DNA of 17,438 nucleotides from Anaerolineaceae bacterium UBA6133 (GCA_002435825.1 DIVL01000043.1:1-17438); one strand, 5' to 3'; shown: positions 7,291 to 14,709, numbered from the stretch's first letter. Translations and numbers: made by a program. Notes: generated by a model from the letters alone, not told the origin.

Positions 7291-7980
7291 CTATCCAGGC
7301 AATTGTATCACAGCCCCAACGATTAGAAACTGAGCAAGGTGATAAGTGAAGATGATCCAAAATCGATATCTCGGCAGGCGGCGGTCAAGTTTGTCCAGGG
7401 CAATCATCCCATCAGACAAGAAAAACAACACTCCCCCAATACCAGCCATCACCGCTGCCCGGTCCGACCAGGCGGGTCTGGCAAGGCAAAGCAGCGCGCT
7501 GATTCCCATTGCAAGCACCAGCGCGCCATACCCTTTGATAAATGGCAGGATTGCCTTATTGATGCTCGATGATTTCGAAAAACGATCAACAAGCAGGTGA
7601 ATCAGGATAATTCCCCCCAGGAAAGCAACTATCCCAACGATCAAAACCGGTAGTTTGACCATAGAGAGGTTAAATCCCCAGATATACATTATCTGAGTGA
7701 TGGAAAAGGCACCCATCCCAACCAAAAACCAACGTGTGCCCCTTGGCATCAGAAAAATATCACCAAGCAAAGAAAAAACCAGACCAAGCAGGAATGGCAG
7801 CCGCGCGGGGGTGACAGGCACCCGCGATATCATGAACAGAATCAAACCCAACAGCACAAGAGGCTTGGTGATGTAATAGGGAATCATACGCATCTTCCAG
7901 GCTGAGACCCAGTTGATCAGGCTTGCCAATCCAATTCCCACTACTAGGAGTGCCCGGATTACATCTGACACCTTAGCCAC
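7291..7980 (-). CDS. YhhN-family membrane protein (lysoplasmalogenase-like)
   Basis: A 229-residue, highly hydrophobic protein with about eight predicted membrane helices. The family signature shows in ITKPLVLLGLILF (helix 2), LLGLVFSLLGDIFLMP with the conserved Gly-Asp pair, and FLVGMGAFSITQIMYI. Near the C-terminus comes GIGGVLFFLSDGMIALDKL with a second Ser-Asp pair. In YhhN/TMEM86 proteins these acidic residues line a membrane active site, and the human member hydrolyses the vinyl-ether bond of lysoplasmalogens; activity here is inferred. The start is GTG 7980, which overlaps the era stop codon by eight bases and implies translational coupling. A second GTG lies three codons further on. 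It is in the same minus-strand operon as the MGMT-Era gene. Confidence 0.85.
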   Translation of the reverse strand: MAKVSDVIRALLVVGIGLASLINWVSAWKMRMIPYYITKPLVLLGLILFMISRVPVTPARLPFLLGLVFSLLGDIFLMPRGTRWFLVGMGAFSITQIMYIWGFNLSMVKLPVLIVGIVAFLGGIILIHLLVDRFSKSSSINKAILPFIKGYGALVLAMGISALLCLARPAWSDRAAVMAGIGGVLFFLSDGMIALDKLDRRLPRYRFWIIFTYHLAQFLIVGAVIQLPG

Positions 7981-9442
7981 CCGAGAGACCGATTTTTTTC
8001 AGGAAAGCCTGATCGTTCTTCCAATCCTTTTGTACTTTGACCACCATCTCAAGGAAAACTTTTTGCCCGGTGGCACGTTCCAGTTCCCCGCGCGCCTTGG
8101 TGCCAATTTCGCGGATCATCTGACCCTTTCTGCCGATCACGATCGCTTTCTGGCTGTCTCGTTCCACATAAATTGTCGCTTCAATGTAAATTGTGCCGTT
8201 GTCACGTTCTTTGTAGGATTGCACCTGGGTGGCAATCGAGTAGGGTATTTCCTCTGCCAACATATCCATACAGACCGCCCGGATCATCTCTGCCGCAATG
8301 TCCCGCTCGTAATCTTCCGTAATTTGCTCGTCAGGGAAATATTGCGGACCCTGCGGCAGCATTTCAACGATCACCTGCAGCATTTTTTTCACACCTGCGC
8401 CATCCAGCGCGGAGATTTGCAGCGTCCTTGCGTTGGGGAGTTTCTCGCGGTATAAAGCGGAAAGCTGAGCGAAACTGGATTTGTTCAGGCGGTCAGCTTT
8501 GTTGAAAACGACCAAGACCGGCGGTTGCGTTCTTGACGCCTGAATTGCGTCCAACAGTTTTTCATCCATCGTTTCAGCTGGATTGCTGGCGTCGACCAAT
8601 ATCAGCAATAGGTCCGAGTCATTGAGCGCAAACTGCACCTCCGAATTGATCGATTTGGCAAGCCTATCCTTGGCATCCGTCAGACCAGGCGTGTCGACAA
8701 AAATGATCTGGTAATCCTTGGCGGTAAGAATGCCTAACTGACGCCTGCGGGTGGTCTGCGGCTTGGCTGAGATGCCCGCAATTGGTTGCCCCAGGAGGCG
8801 GTTGAGCAGGGTGCTCTTGCCCACGTTTGGTTTGCCGATCAGTGCCACAAAACCTGAGCGAAATTCTGATTCTTGACTTTCTTTCATGTTCAAACTCCTT
8901 TTGAGGCTCACTTTGCTTTCGATAATATCATGTCCTTCATGCCGGAGCAGCCAGGCTTTAGTCTCCAGCCCTCCGGGTGCCGAAAACCCATGCAGGCTTC
9001 GGTCTGAACCAATCACCCTATTGCAGGGTACCACAATCAGCCAGGGATTGCTGCCCACAGCTGCTCCAACTGCTTGTGCAGCGCCAGGTTTCCCGACAAT
9101 TTTCGCAATTTCACCATAAGTCTTCAAATCACCAAAAGGAATACCTGCCACAACCTGCAGGACCTCCCGCCGAAACCCACTGACACTGTCCCATGCCAGC
9201 GGCAGCGAAAACACCCGCAAACTGCCATCAAAATAAGCCTGCAATTGTTGTGCGGCGGCCTTAAGCAGAGGGGACAGATTTTCATCTGTTGGCCCGGGCG
9301 AGCTTGCCAAAGTAATCCTGGTTAATTCGCCAGCACAAGCTTCAATCCGCAGCCAGCCAACGGGGATTTCAAGATTGTTTCTTTCAACTGGGGTCATTTT
9401 CGCCTTGGTCTCAATATCGTAGGGTAATCGTAGGTCAATCAT
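7973..9442 (-). CDS. era: MGMT-like domain fused in frame to GTPase Era
   Basis: One uninterrupted 489-codon frame. Residues 1-180 match the methylated-DNA-protein-cysteine methyltransferase fold. They include TYGEIAKIVG of the winged helix, the VPC-N-RVIG active-site loop with Cys140, and Glu169 in LLRHEG. The Arg finger and His of other family members are Gln123 and Asn141 here. Residues 186-489 are a complete Era: G1 GKPNVGKS (203-210), G3 DTPG (250-253), G4 NKAD (314-317), G5 SAL (344-346) and a C-terminal KH domain with VIGRKG (435-440). Era binds 16S rRNA and helps 30S subunit assembly. Met186 has its own strong Shine-Dalgarno site, so free Era of 304 residues is probably made too. ATG 9442 is preferred to the TTG one codon earlier; no good ribosome site precedes it. 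Confidence 0.9.
   Translation of the reverse strand: MIDLRLPYDIETKAKMTPVERNNLEIPVGWLRIEACAGELTRITLASSPGPTDENLSPLLKAAAQQLQAYFDGSLRVFSLPLAWDSVSGFRREVLQVVAGIPFGDLKTYGEIAKIVGKPGAAQAVGAAVGSNPWLIVVPCNRVIGSDRSLHGFSAPGGLETKAWLLRHEGHDIIESKVSLKRSLNMKESQESEFRSGFVALIGKPNVGKSTLLNRLLGQPIAGISAKPQTTRRRQLGILTAKDYQIIFVDTPGLTDAKDRLAKSINSEVQFALNDSDLLLILVDASNPAETMDEKLLDAIQASRTQPPVLVVFNKADRLNKSSFAQLSALYREKLPNARTLQISALDGAGVKKMLQVIVEMLPQGPQYFPDEQITEDYERDIAAEMIRAVCMDMLAEEIPYSIATQVQSYKERDNGTIYIEATIYVERDSQKAIVIGRKGQMIREIGTKARGELERATGQKVFLEMVVKVQKDWKNDQAFLKKIGLSGG
8885..8902 (-). promoter_or_regulatory. internal Shine-Dalgarno site and ATG for separate Era
   Basis: On the minus strand AAAAGGAG (8902-8895) is followed by seven bases and then ATG (8887-8885). 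This ATG codes Met186 of the fused frame and is precisely where a normal Era of about 300 residues would begin. It is a stronger ribosome site than anything at the start of the fused frame. No stop codon separates the two domains in this frame, although TGA occurs in other frames close by. Confidence 0.8.
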
Positions 9443-9626
9443 CAAGCTATTTGTTATTGTTTATTGTAATATAGACTTTGAAAGGGCGACTTCTCTTCTT
9501 CTTCTCCTCCTTAAATACTAATGCCGTGGTCGGCGTCCACGGCATTAGTTGCTTTAACCGCCATTGATGTTTTTTAAGCAATATTGGACTAAAATCTAAA
9601 CGAGAAAAAAAATTACAGGAGACAGG
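9443..9626. promoter_or_regulatory. divergent promoter region with a perfect hairpin
   Basis: The gap separates the minus-strand MGMT-Era gene from the plus-strand phosphoribosyltransferase gene. It holds a perfect 12-bp inverted repeat, CTAATGCCGTGG (9518-9529) and its complement at 9537-9548, with a seven-base loop. TTAAA/TTTAA at 9511-9515 and 9553-9557 can extend it. A TAAAAT at 9590-9595 is a possible -10 box for the plus-strand gene, with TTGATG at 9564-9569 as a poorly spaced -35 (20 bases). TATATT near 9468-9473 on the minus strand could serve MGMT-Era. The hairpin is upstream of both genes, so it is not their terminator. Confidence 0.5.
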
Positions 9627-10178
9627 ATGGAAAACAGAGAGATCTATTCACTTGATATTGCTGGCGTAAAGCGCGATTTGCGGCTTTTTGAGGTCAAACC
9701 GGGCATGCGGATTGCCATCTTAAACATCCTCGGGGATGTGGAATTGGTCAATGCCTGCGCAACCGCACTCGCTGATAAACTGGCAGACATCCCCTACGAT
9801 GTCATCCTCACTGCCGAAGCCAAGAGCATTCCTATCGCCCACGAGCTCGCTAAAGTCACTCAGAAACCCTATGTGGTGCTGCGCAAAGAGTATAAACCAT
9901 ACATGGGTGAGGCTCTGAAAGCCGAGACGCTCTCCATAACCACCGGCAAAACCCAGCACCTCTTTTTGGACGAAAAGGACATCGAGCTTTTAAAGGATAA
10001 GCAGGTCATACTTCTGGATGATGTCATCAGCACTGGCTCAACCCTGCAGGGCATGCACCTGGTCACAGAAAAAGCTGGCGGTAAGGTCGCTGCCGAAGCT
10101 GCGATCCTGACCGAAGGGGATCGTGCAGAGTGGCGGCAGGTCATCGCTCTTGGACATCTGCCAATTTTTTACAGCTAA
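9627..10178 (+). CDS. apt: adenine phosphoribosyltransferase-like protein
   Basis: A 183-residue type I phosphoribosyltransferase. The PRPP-binding motif VILLDDVISTGST is at residues 127-139, with the acidic pair of the PRPP loop present. The earlier segment YDVILTAEAKSIPIAHELA (about 57-75) corresponds to the family E-A/S-R-G-x-P region, but Lys-Ser replace Arg-Gly. The KEYKPYMGEALKAE stretch (87-100) fits the flexible loop of adenine/xanthine phosphoribosyltransferases. The likely role is purine salvage, joining PRPP to a purine base. The base specificity is uncertain, so the symbol is tentative. ATG 9627 follows AGGAGA by seven to eight bases. The next gene starts three bases after its stop, forming a two-gene operon. 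Confidence 0.8.
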   Translation: MENREIYSLDIAGVKRDLRLFEVKPGMRIAILNILGDVELVNACATALADKLADIPYDVILTAEAKSIPIAHELAKVTQKPYVVLRKEYKPYMGEALKAETLSITTGKTQHLFLDEKDIELLKDKQVILLDDVISTGSTLQGMHLVTEKAGGKVAAEAAILTEGDRAEWRQVIALGHLPIFYS

Positions 10179-10181
10179 GCC

Positions 10182-10880
10182 ATGACATTGATCCAGATTG
10201 GAATGGAACGTAATGTGGAAGGTCGCACCATCGCCTGGGCGCTTGACTATCCGGGTGTGTTCACCTACGGCGCTGACGACGCTGAGGCTTTGCTGCGTAT
10301 GCCCCGCCAGATTCTGATGTTCGAAAGCTGGCTTGAACTTCATACTGATCAGTCCTGGGTGCAACTCGAAGGCTTGGACATGCACATAGACGAAACCTTC
10401 GAGGTCTTCCCGGTTGAGGATGATAATGGCGTTTACGAGGTAAATGCCTTCTTCAGCTCGGATCTAATTCCCTTGAACGAAGAAGAGGTTCAGCGAGCTC
10501 TAAAGATTTATAAATGGCAGCGAGAGGAGTTGCTGGCGGGTGTGGAAACACTCCCCCTTGAAATGCTCAAGCACGAATTTGAAGGGCAACGCTGGACGAT
10601 TGAGGGCATCCTGGAGCATATCGCGCGAGTCGAGTCATGGTACTTTTCACGCCTGGGGTTTGAGATTCCGGAGCCTGTCAATAGCAGTGATCCCTTCCAA
10701 ATGCTTGAGGCAAGTGCGGCCATAGTCAACAACTGCTTACCAGAGCTTGTTGGTTTTGACCAGGTTTTTGAGCACCGACAGGAAAATTGGAGCGCGCGCA
10801 AACTTATGCGGCGATTGCTCTGGCACCAGCGCGATCACATCGACCATATCCGCGATCTGGCACTTAGGTGTCTGTCGTAG
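10182..10880 (+). CDS. HicB-like N-domain fused to DinB-like C-domain
   Basis: A 232-residue protein of unknown function. Residues about 8-55 (IAWALDYPGVFTYGADDAEALLRMPRQI) have the pattern of HicB-type antitoxin partial RNase H folds, where D-x-PG-x-x-T-x-G precedes a helix. Residues about 102-230 look like a DinB/YfiT four-helix bundle. The helix WTIEGILEHIARVESWYFSRL carries His146, and the C-terminal HQRDHIDHI carries His215, His219 and His222, a plausible metal site. DinB-like proteins act as metal-dependent thiol transferases or have unknown roles. No HicA toxin gene is adjacent, so a toxin-antitoxin role is unlikely. It starts three bases after the phosphoribosyltransferase stop and is probably co-translated with it. 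No membrane or signal segment is seen. Confidence 0.65.
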   Translation: MTLIQIGMERNVEGRTIAWALDYPGVFTYGADDAEALLRMPRQILMFESWLELHTDQSWVQLEGLDMHIDETFEVFPVEDDNGVYEVNAFFSSDLIPLNEEEVQRALKIYKWQREELLAGVETLPLEMLKHEFEGQRWTIEGILEHIARVESWYFSRLGFEIPEPVNSSDPFQMLEASAAIVNNCLPELVGFDQVFEHRQENWSARKLMRRLLWHQRDHIDHIRDLALRCLS

Positions 10881-10949
10881 ATCCGGTCATTTTTCTAGCC
10901 AATTAATGTCATAGTCCTTCACTGTGGGCTCCAACTCTCTAAAGTAATC

Positions 10950-11010
10950 GTAGGGTGGGTTGGCGTCAGGGGATTCTTGTGCGACTAGAGCTTGATAAAG
11001 CTAACCCACC
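10950..11010 (+). repeat. REP-like element C1 (GTAG head)
   Basis: GTAG at 10950-10953 is followed by GGTGGGTTGGC (10954-10964), which pairs with GCTAACCCACC (11000-11010) over 11 positions including one G-T wobble. The loop is 35 bases. The first 20 bases are repeated exactly, inverted, at 11107-11126. Confidence 0.8.
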
Positions 11011-11065
11011 GCAATACTTCTCAAGTACGGATGGTACAAGATGACAGTTGATAGATAGTGTTGGT

Positions 11066-11126
11066 GGTGGGTTGGCTAATTCGATGGTTAAGTAGGTTGA
11101 GAGACTCTGACGCCAACCCACCCTAC
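11066..11126 (-). repeat. REP-like element C2, inverted partner of C1
   Basis: Read on the minus strand it begins with GTAG (11126-11123). GGTGGGTTGGC (11122-11112) pairs perfectly with GCCAACCCACC (11076-11066 on the minus strand) over 11 bp. It shares a 20-base head with C1. The two hairpins face each other 55 bases apart, like a BIME. A small open frame starting at 11058 runs through it and looks spurious. Confidence 0.8.
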
Positions 11127-11254
11127 TTGAGAACTTCACTTGCGATTACAAAAAATGCCGGATTGAACTCTTTTACTGCTCTTCAAGGGCTGGAGCGCAA
11201 CACCCCAAGGGCACCATGTCCAGCCTACGGTTATGTGATGCCAATTCCCGCCTT

Positions 11255-11293
11255 AAACTAAAACAGCCGCCTCACCTGCGGCTGTCTTAGTTT
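11255..11293. terminator. strong hairpin, probable bidirectional terminator
   Basis: ACAGCCGC (11263-11270) pairs with GCGGCTGT (11278-11285) around a seven-base loop. After one mismatch the stem continues through AAACTAA/TTAGTTT. On the minus strand the GC stem is followed by TTTTAGTTT, which fits an intrinsic terminator; the plus-strand trailer is less T-rich. It lies 375 bases after the nearest plus-strand stop, and no minus-strand gene precedes it, so the transcript it ends is unknown. Confidence 0.65.
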
Positions 11294-11559
11294 CGATCAA
11301 AAAAGTGTTTTGTCACAATCCGATCCTGTCCGTGCAATTTGAAAGGAGAGAAACAATTGTTGCACGAACGCCCTTATATTAACCCGCGTTAGTTAACTCC
11401 TCATAAAAGAAATGTTAGCATATTGTTAAATTACATTTACGTTTACATTAAGCGTCGTTTCCTATTAACCATCCTGAATAAGCCCTGAATACCAGCGTAT
11501 CTATCCCCACAAAACAAGAGCGTCCCTGGACCTTTTATGCTATCATTAGGGAGGTTTGC
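11294..11559 (+). promoter_or_regulatory. AT-rich leader region before the LTD gene
   Basis: This stretch is AT-rich and likely holds the promoter of the LTD-dnaX-ybaB-recR operon, though no clean -35/-10 pair could be fixed. CGTGCAA (11331-11337) and TTGCACG (11360-11366) form an inverted repeat whose loop carries AAAGGAG. A tiny frame from TTG 11357 to TAG 11392 (11 codons) follows that site. Near the gene, AGGGAGG at 11548-11554 is the ribosome site for the LTD protein. Confidence 0.35.
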
Positions 11560-12069
11560 ATGATGAAATTTTTGAAAAAGACTCTCCCTTTTATACTGCT
11601 GAATATTCTCGTGACAGCAGCAACATTGCTGGCTGTGCTCTACTTTTGGCAGCAAAAAAATCCGCTTCCCAAAACAGAACCCACCCAACCAATCATTACC
11701 CCCATCCAGGGTGGACAATCCCCCTCCCTCACCACCCCAACCGCTCAAATCCTGAAAGATCGATTATTGCGCATTGAAGGTGTTTTTGGTGCTGGAGATA
11801 TCCAGGTGGAATACATCCTGTTGCGCAACCCGAGCGAAAACGCGGTGGACCTTGCCGGCTGGCGTATTATCTCGGATGGTGGTCGGAATTATCGCTTCCC
11901 CAATCTGACCCTCTATCCTAAGGGTGCTGTCAGCATCTACACCGGTCCGGGCACCGACACAGTCACTGAACTGCATTGGAATTCCGATACAGCTCTATGG
12001 GTTAGCGGCGATCTGCTGACCCTGTTTGACAGCCAGGGGAATGAACACACCCAATTTAAGGTACCTTAA
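11560..12069 (+). CDS. membrane-anchored lamin-tail-domain (LTD) protein
   Basis: A 169-residue protein with a basic N-terminus (MMKFLKK) and one hydrophobic segment (residues about 9-29), which is either an uncleaved signal anchor or a signal peptide. A Pro/Thr/Ser-rich linker of about 35 residues follows. The C-terminal domain (about 66-168) resembles the LTD fold. It shows VEYILLRNPSENAVDLAGWRI, where the family has an N-x-G/A-x-x-x-V-x-L-x-G-W signature, followed by YRFPNLTLYPKGAVSIYTG and a closing LTLFDSQGNE strand. Bacterial LTD proteins are usually extracytoplasmic and thought to support protein or nucleic-acid binding; the role here is unknown. ATG 11560 follows AGGGAGG by five bases. 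dnaX starts 13 bases after the stop, so this gene leads the dnaX operon. Confidence 0.75.
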   Translation: MMKFLKKTLPFILLNILVTAATLLAVLYFWQQKNPLPKTEPTQPIITPIQGGQSPSLTTPTAQILKDRLLRIEGVFGAGDIQVEYILLRNPSENAVDLAGWRIISDGGRNYRFPNLTLYPKGAVSIYTGPGTDTVTELHWNSDTALWVSGDLLTLFDSQGNEHTQFKVP

Positions 12070-12081
12070 AGGAAACACACC

Positions 12082-13674
12082 ATGTCTCAGGCACTCTACC
12101 GCACCTGGCGACCCGCCCTTTGGGATGAGGTTGTTGGTCAGGACCACATCGTTCAGACGCTCAAAAACGCGATCGCGACTGATCGCGTTGGGCATGCTTA
12201 CCTGTTTGCCGGACCCAAAGGCACTGGCAAAACCACCAGCGCGCGTCTGTTGGCGAAAGGGGTCAACTGCCTGGAGGACTCGCTCGAAAAACGTCCTTGC
12301 AATCACTGCGCGAACTGCCTTGCGGTCAACGACGGTCGTTTCCTGGACCTGATCGAGATTGACGCAGCCTCCAATACCAGCGTGGACGACGTCCGCGAGC
12401 TGCGCGACAAGATCAATTTCGCTCCCTCCCAGGGTCGATTCAAAGTCTATATCATTGATGAAGTTCACATGCTCTCCACCTCAGCGTTCAATGCACTCTT
12501 AAAAACGCTTGAAGAACCCCCGTCCCATGTGATCTTTATCCTCTGCACCACCGAAATCCACAAAATCCCTGCCACGGTGCTCTCCCGCTGTCAGCGGCAC
12601 GAATTCCGCCGCATCCCGGTGCCAGTCATCGTTCACAAGCTCAAGGAGCTCTGCAAGCAGGAAAAAATCAAGATTGATGACGACGCGTTGACCCTCATCG
12701 CGCGCCAGGCTACCGGCTCACTGCGCGACGCGATTTCGCTGGTGGACCAACTTTCGTCCATTTCGAAGAAAATAACCCTTCCAATTGCCCAGGATGTCCT
12801 GGGAACCGCCACGAATCAGTCTGTGATCGACCTCGTGGAAGCCAGCCTGGCAGGTTCCAGCGGCAAAGGGCTCGAAATCATCCACCAAGCGCTCGATAGT
12901 GGTGCAGATCCGCGACAGTTTGCCCGACAGGTGGTGGATTACCTGCGGGATTTGCTGGTCATCAAGATGGAAGCTGGCAAACAGCTCGAACTCACCCCTG
13001 AAGTGCGAGCCAACATGGAAGACCATTCCGCCCGCTTTAACCTGAACCAACTGGTCAGTATGATACAGGCATTTACAAAAGCAGCCATTGAGCTAAAAGC
13101 GAACTGGCACCCTGGTCTTGGGCTCGAGCTTGCCTATGCGGAGGCATTGACCCCTGAGGTTTCACCTCAAACTCCGGGGACCCCGGAACCAGAACCAGCA
13201 CAACCCCAACCAAAGCCAAACCCTAAAACAAAGGTGAATTCAACTACCACTGAGCCTGCTCCAAAGCCAGTCGAAGCGGAACGTCCGACACAGGTTACAG
13301 GACCACTGACCCTGGATCTGGTGCAGGAGCACTGGGAGTCGCTCAAACGCGCGGTTAAAACCCGCAATACCGTCACCAGCGCCCTCTTGAATTCTTCCCG
13401 TTTAATTGATGTGGACGGAAACACGGTCGTCATCAACTTCAGCAGCGACCTGCTGCGCGACAAAATGGCTGATGAGCAAAACAGTCGCATGGTCTGCACG
13501 GTGATGTCTAAGTACTTCGGGCAGGACGTACGGCTGATCTGTACTACTGGCGAGCATGATGCTGCTCTCCGTTCAAAAACAAATGGCGGCATGCAGCAAG
13601 TGGAAGAAACAATAAAGAAATTAGGCGGACAACTCCGCGAAATACCTACTGATTACTCTGTAAAGGATGAATAA
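12082..13674 (+). CDS. dnaX: DNA polymerase III subunit gamma/tau
   Basis: A 530-residue clamp-loader subunit that drives ATP-dependent loading of the sliding clamp. Walker A GPKGTGKT is at residues 44-51. A zinc module is formed by Cys63, Cys73, Cys76 and Cys79. Walker B IIDEVHML is at 124-131 and the sensor/arginine finger SRC at about 168-170. Domain III follows to about 345. A Pro/Glu/Lys-rich linker spans about 352-410, and a C-terminal tau-like domain ends the protein. No A-rich slippery heptamer of the A-AAA-AAG type was seen in the linker, so production of a short gamma form by frameshifting is not supported. ATG 12082 has AAGGAAA upstream. The stop overlaps the next start by one base (TAATG), a sign of translational coupling. 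Confidence 0.97.
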   Translation: MSQALYRTWRPALWDEVVGQDHIVQTLKNAIATDRVGHAYLFAGPKGTGKTTSARLLAKGVNCLEDSLEKRPCNHCANCLAVNDGRFLDLIEIDAASNTSVDDVRELRDKINFAPSQGRFKVYIIDEVHMLSTSAFNALLKTLEEPPSHVIFILCTTEIHKIPATVLSRCQRHEFRRIPVPVIVHKLKELCKQEKIKIDDDALTLIARQATGSLRDAISLVDQLSSISKKITLPIAQDVLGTATNQSVIDLVEASLAGSSGKGLEIIHQALDSGADPRQFARQVVDYLRDLLVIKMEAGKQLELTPEVRANMEDHSARFNLNQLVSMIQAFTKAAIELKANWHPGLGLELAYAEALTPEVSPQTPGTPEPEPAQPQPKPNPKTKVNSTTTEPAPKPVEAERPTQVTGPLTLDLVQEHWESLKRAVKTRNTVTSALLNSSRLIDVDGNTVVINFSSDLLRDKMADEQNSRMVCTVMSKYFGQDVRLICTTGEHDAALRSKTNGGMQQVEETIKKLGGQLREIPTDYSVKDE

Positions 13675-14015
13675 TGGCAAAAGGATTTAACGCACGCCCC
13701 AGCGCATCTGGCGGCAATATGATGTCCCAACTGGCAAAACTGCAGGAGCAGATGGCACAGGCTCAGGATGAAATCGCGAATGAGACTGTCACCGAAACTT
13801 CCGGAGGCGGCGCCGTGTCTGTGACGATGAGCGGCGATCAGCAATGCAAAGCTATCAAGGTCGACCCAGATCTGCTATCCGATGGAGACGCAGAAATGCT
13901 CGAAGATATGCTGCTGGCAGCTGTCAACAAAGCGCTCGAAAGCTCCCGCAAACTATCTGAAGAGAAAATGGCGCCTTTCACCAACATGCTCTCCGGTTTT
14001 GGCATGGGTCGTTAG
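13674..14015 (+). CDS. ybaB: YbaB/EbfC family nucleoid-associated protein
   Basis: A 113-residue protein of the YbaB/EbfC family, small dimeric DNA-binding proteins found next to dnaX and recR in many bacteria. Features are the early amphipathic helix MMSQLAKLQEQMAQAQDEIAN (split here by Met pair and Gln-rich face). The VSVTMSGDQQCKAIKVDPDLL strand region matches the family G-x-V-x-V-x-x-x-G pattern, and the helix EMLEDMLLAAVNKALESS precedes a Gly-Met-rich tail. The ATG overlaps the dnaX stop codon, and recR begins five bases after its stop, so the three genes are tightly coupled. The family binds DNA with little sequence specificity and may modulate RecR-dependent repair. Confidence 0.93.
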   Translation: MAKGFNARPSASGGNMMSQLAKLQEQMAQAQDEIANETVTETSGGGAVSVTMSGDQQCKAIKVDPDLLSDGDAEMLEDMLLAAVNKALESSRKLSEEKMAPFTNMLSGFGMGR

Positions 14016-14020
14016 CAATA

Positions 14021-14629
14021 ATGCGCACCATCCCTGGTCCGGTTCAAAACCTGATCGATGCTTTTGCGCGCCTGCCGGGCATTGGACCCAAAACCGCTTC
14101 CCGCCTGACCTTCTTCCTGCTAAAAGCTCCAGCAGAAACTTCCCTGGACCTTGCGCAGGCGCTCGAAGCCATGCGAACTGAAACCTCTCAGTGCACTGAG
14201 TGCTTCAATATCACGCTTGCGGGGGAAGAAAAGTGCGAAATTTGCGCCTCCTCCACGCGCGACCAGGAGCTGATCTGCGTGGTGGAAGAGCCTCTGGATG
14301 TGCTGGCAATCGAGCGCACAGGTGCATTCCAGGGAATATATCACGTCTTGCAAGGGGTACTTTCACCCATTGAAGGCATCGGACCCGACCAGATCACAAT
14401 TTTCCCACTGTTGGAACGGCTGAAGAACGGTCAGGTCCGCGAGGTGATCATTGCCACGAATCCTTCGATGGAAGGCGATGCGACTGCCCTCTACCTGCAG
14501 CAGCGCATTGCCAAGATGGGGATCAAAGTCACACGCCTGGCGCGCGGTCTGCCGGTTGGCGGAGATATCGAATACGCTGACCAGAGCACGCTTCAACGCG
14601 CCTTGTCTTACCGGCAAGAGATGGAGTAA
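14021..14629 (+). CDS. recR: recombination mediator protein RecR
   Basis: A 202-residue RecR, the ring-forming protein that acts with RecO and RecF to load RecA onto SSB-coated gaps. The N-terminal helix-hairpin-helix has LPGIGPKTASRL (residues 18-29). The zinc finger uses Cys58, Cys61, Cys72 and Cys75. The Toprim domain (about 80-175) begins ICVVEEPLDVLAIERTG and contains ATNPSMEGDATALYL. The C-terminal RLARGLPVGGDIEYADQSTLQRAL matches the family end. Length is normal. It lies five bases after the ybaB stop, ends the plus-strand cluster and converges with the permease genes; only weak hairpins lie in the 80-base gap. Confidence 0.97.
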   Translation: MRTIPGPVQNLIDAFARLPGIGPKTASRLTFFLLKAPAETSLDLAQALEAMRTETSQCTECFNITLAGEEKCEICASSTRDQELICVVEEPLDVLAIERTGAFQGIYHVLQGVLSPIEGIGPDQITIFPLLERLKNGQVREVIIATNPSMEGDATALYLQQRIAKMGIKVTRLARGLPVGGDIEYADQSTLQRALSYRQEME

Positions 14630-14709
14630 TTCCCTGAATTCTGTCATGGAGGGGGCAAAAATTAACTACGATTCTGCAGTAACAGAACCTAAAGGTCGGT
14701 AAATAACCT

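Noticed and set aside
11058..11261. Open frame of 67 codons after the DinB-like gene
   Set aside because: It begins just before REP-like unit C2 and reads through it; no ribosome site and no recognisable protein features.
11130..11290. Possible SRP RNA (ffs) or other small RNA next to dnaX, ending at the hairpin at 11255-11293
   Set aside because: The conserved SRP apical loop pattern GGAAG...AGCAGCC is absent, and no tmRNA or 6S-like signature was recognised.
13100..13674. Programmed frameshift in dnaX that would produce a short gamma subunit
   Set aside because: No A-rich slippery heptamer with downstream hairpin was seen in the linker region.
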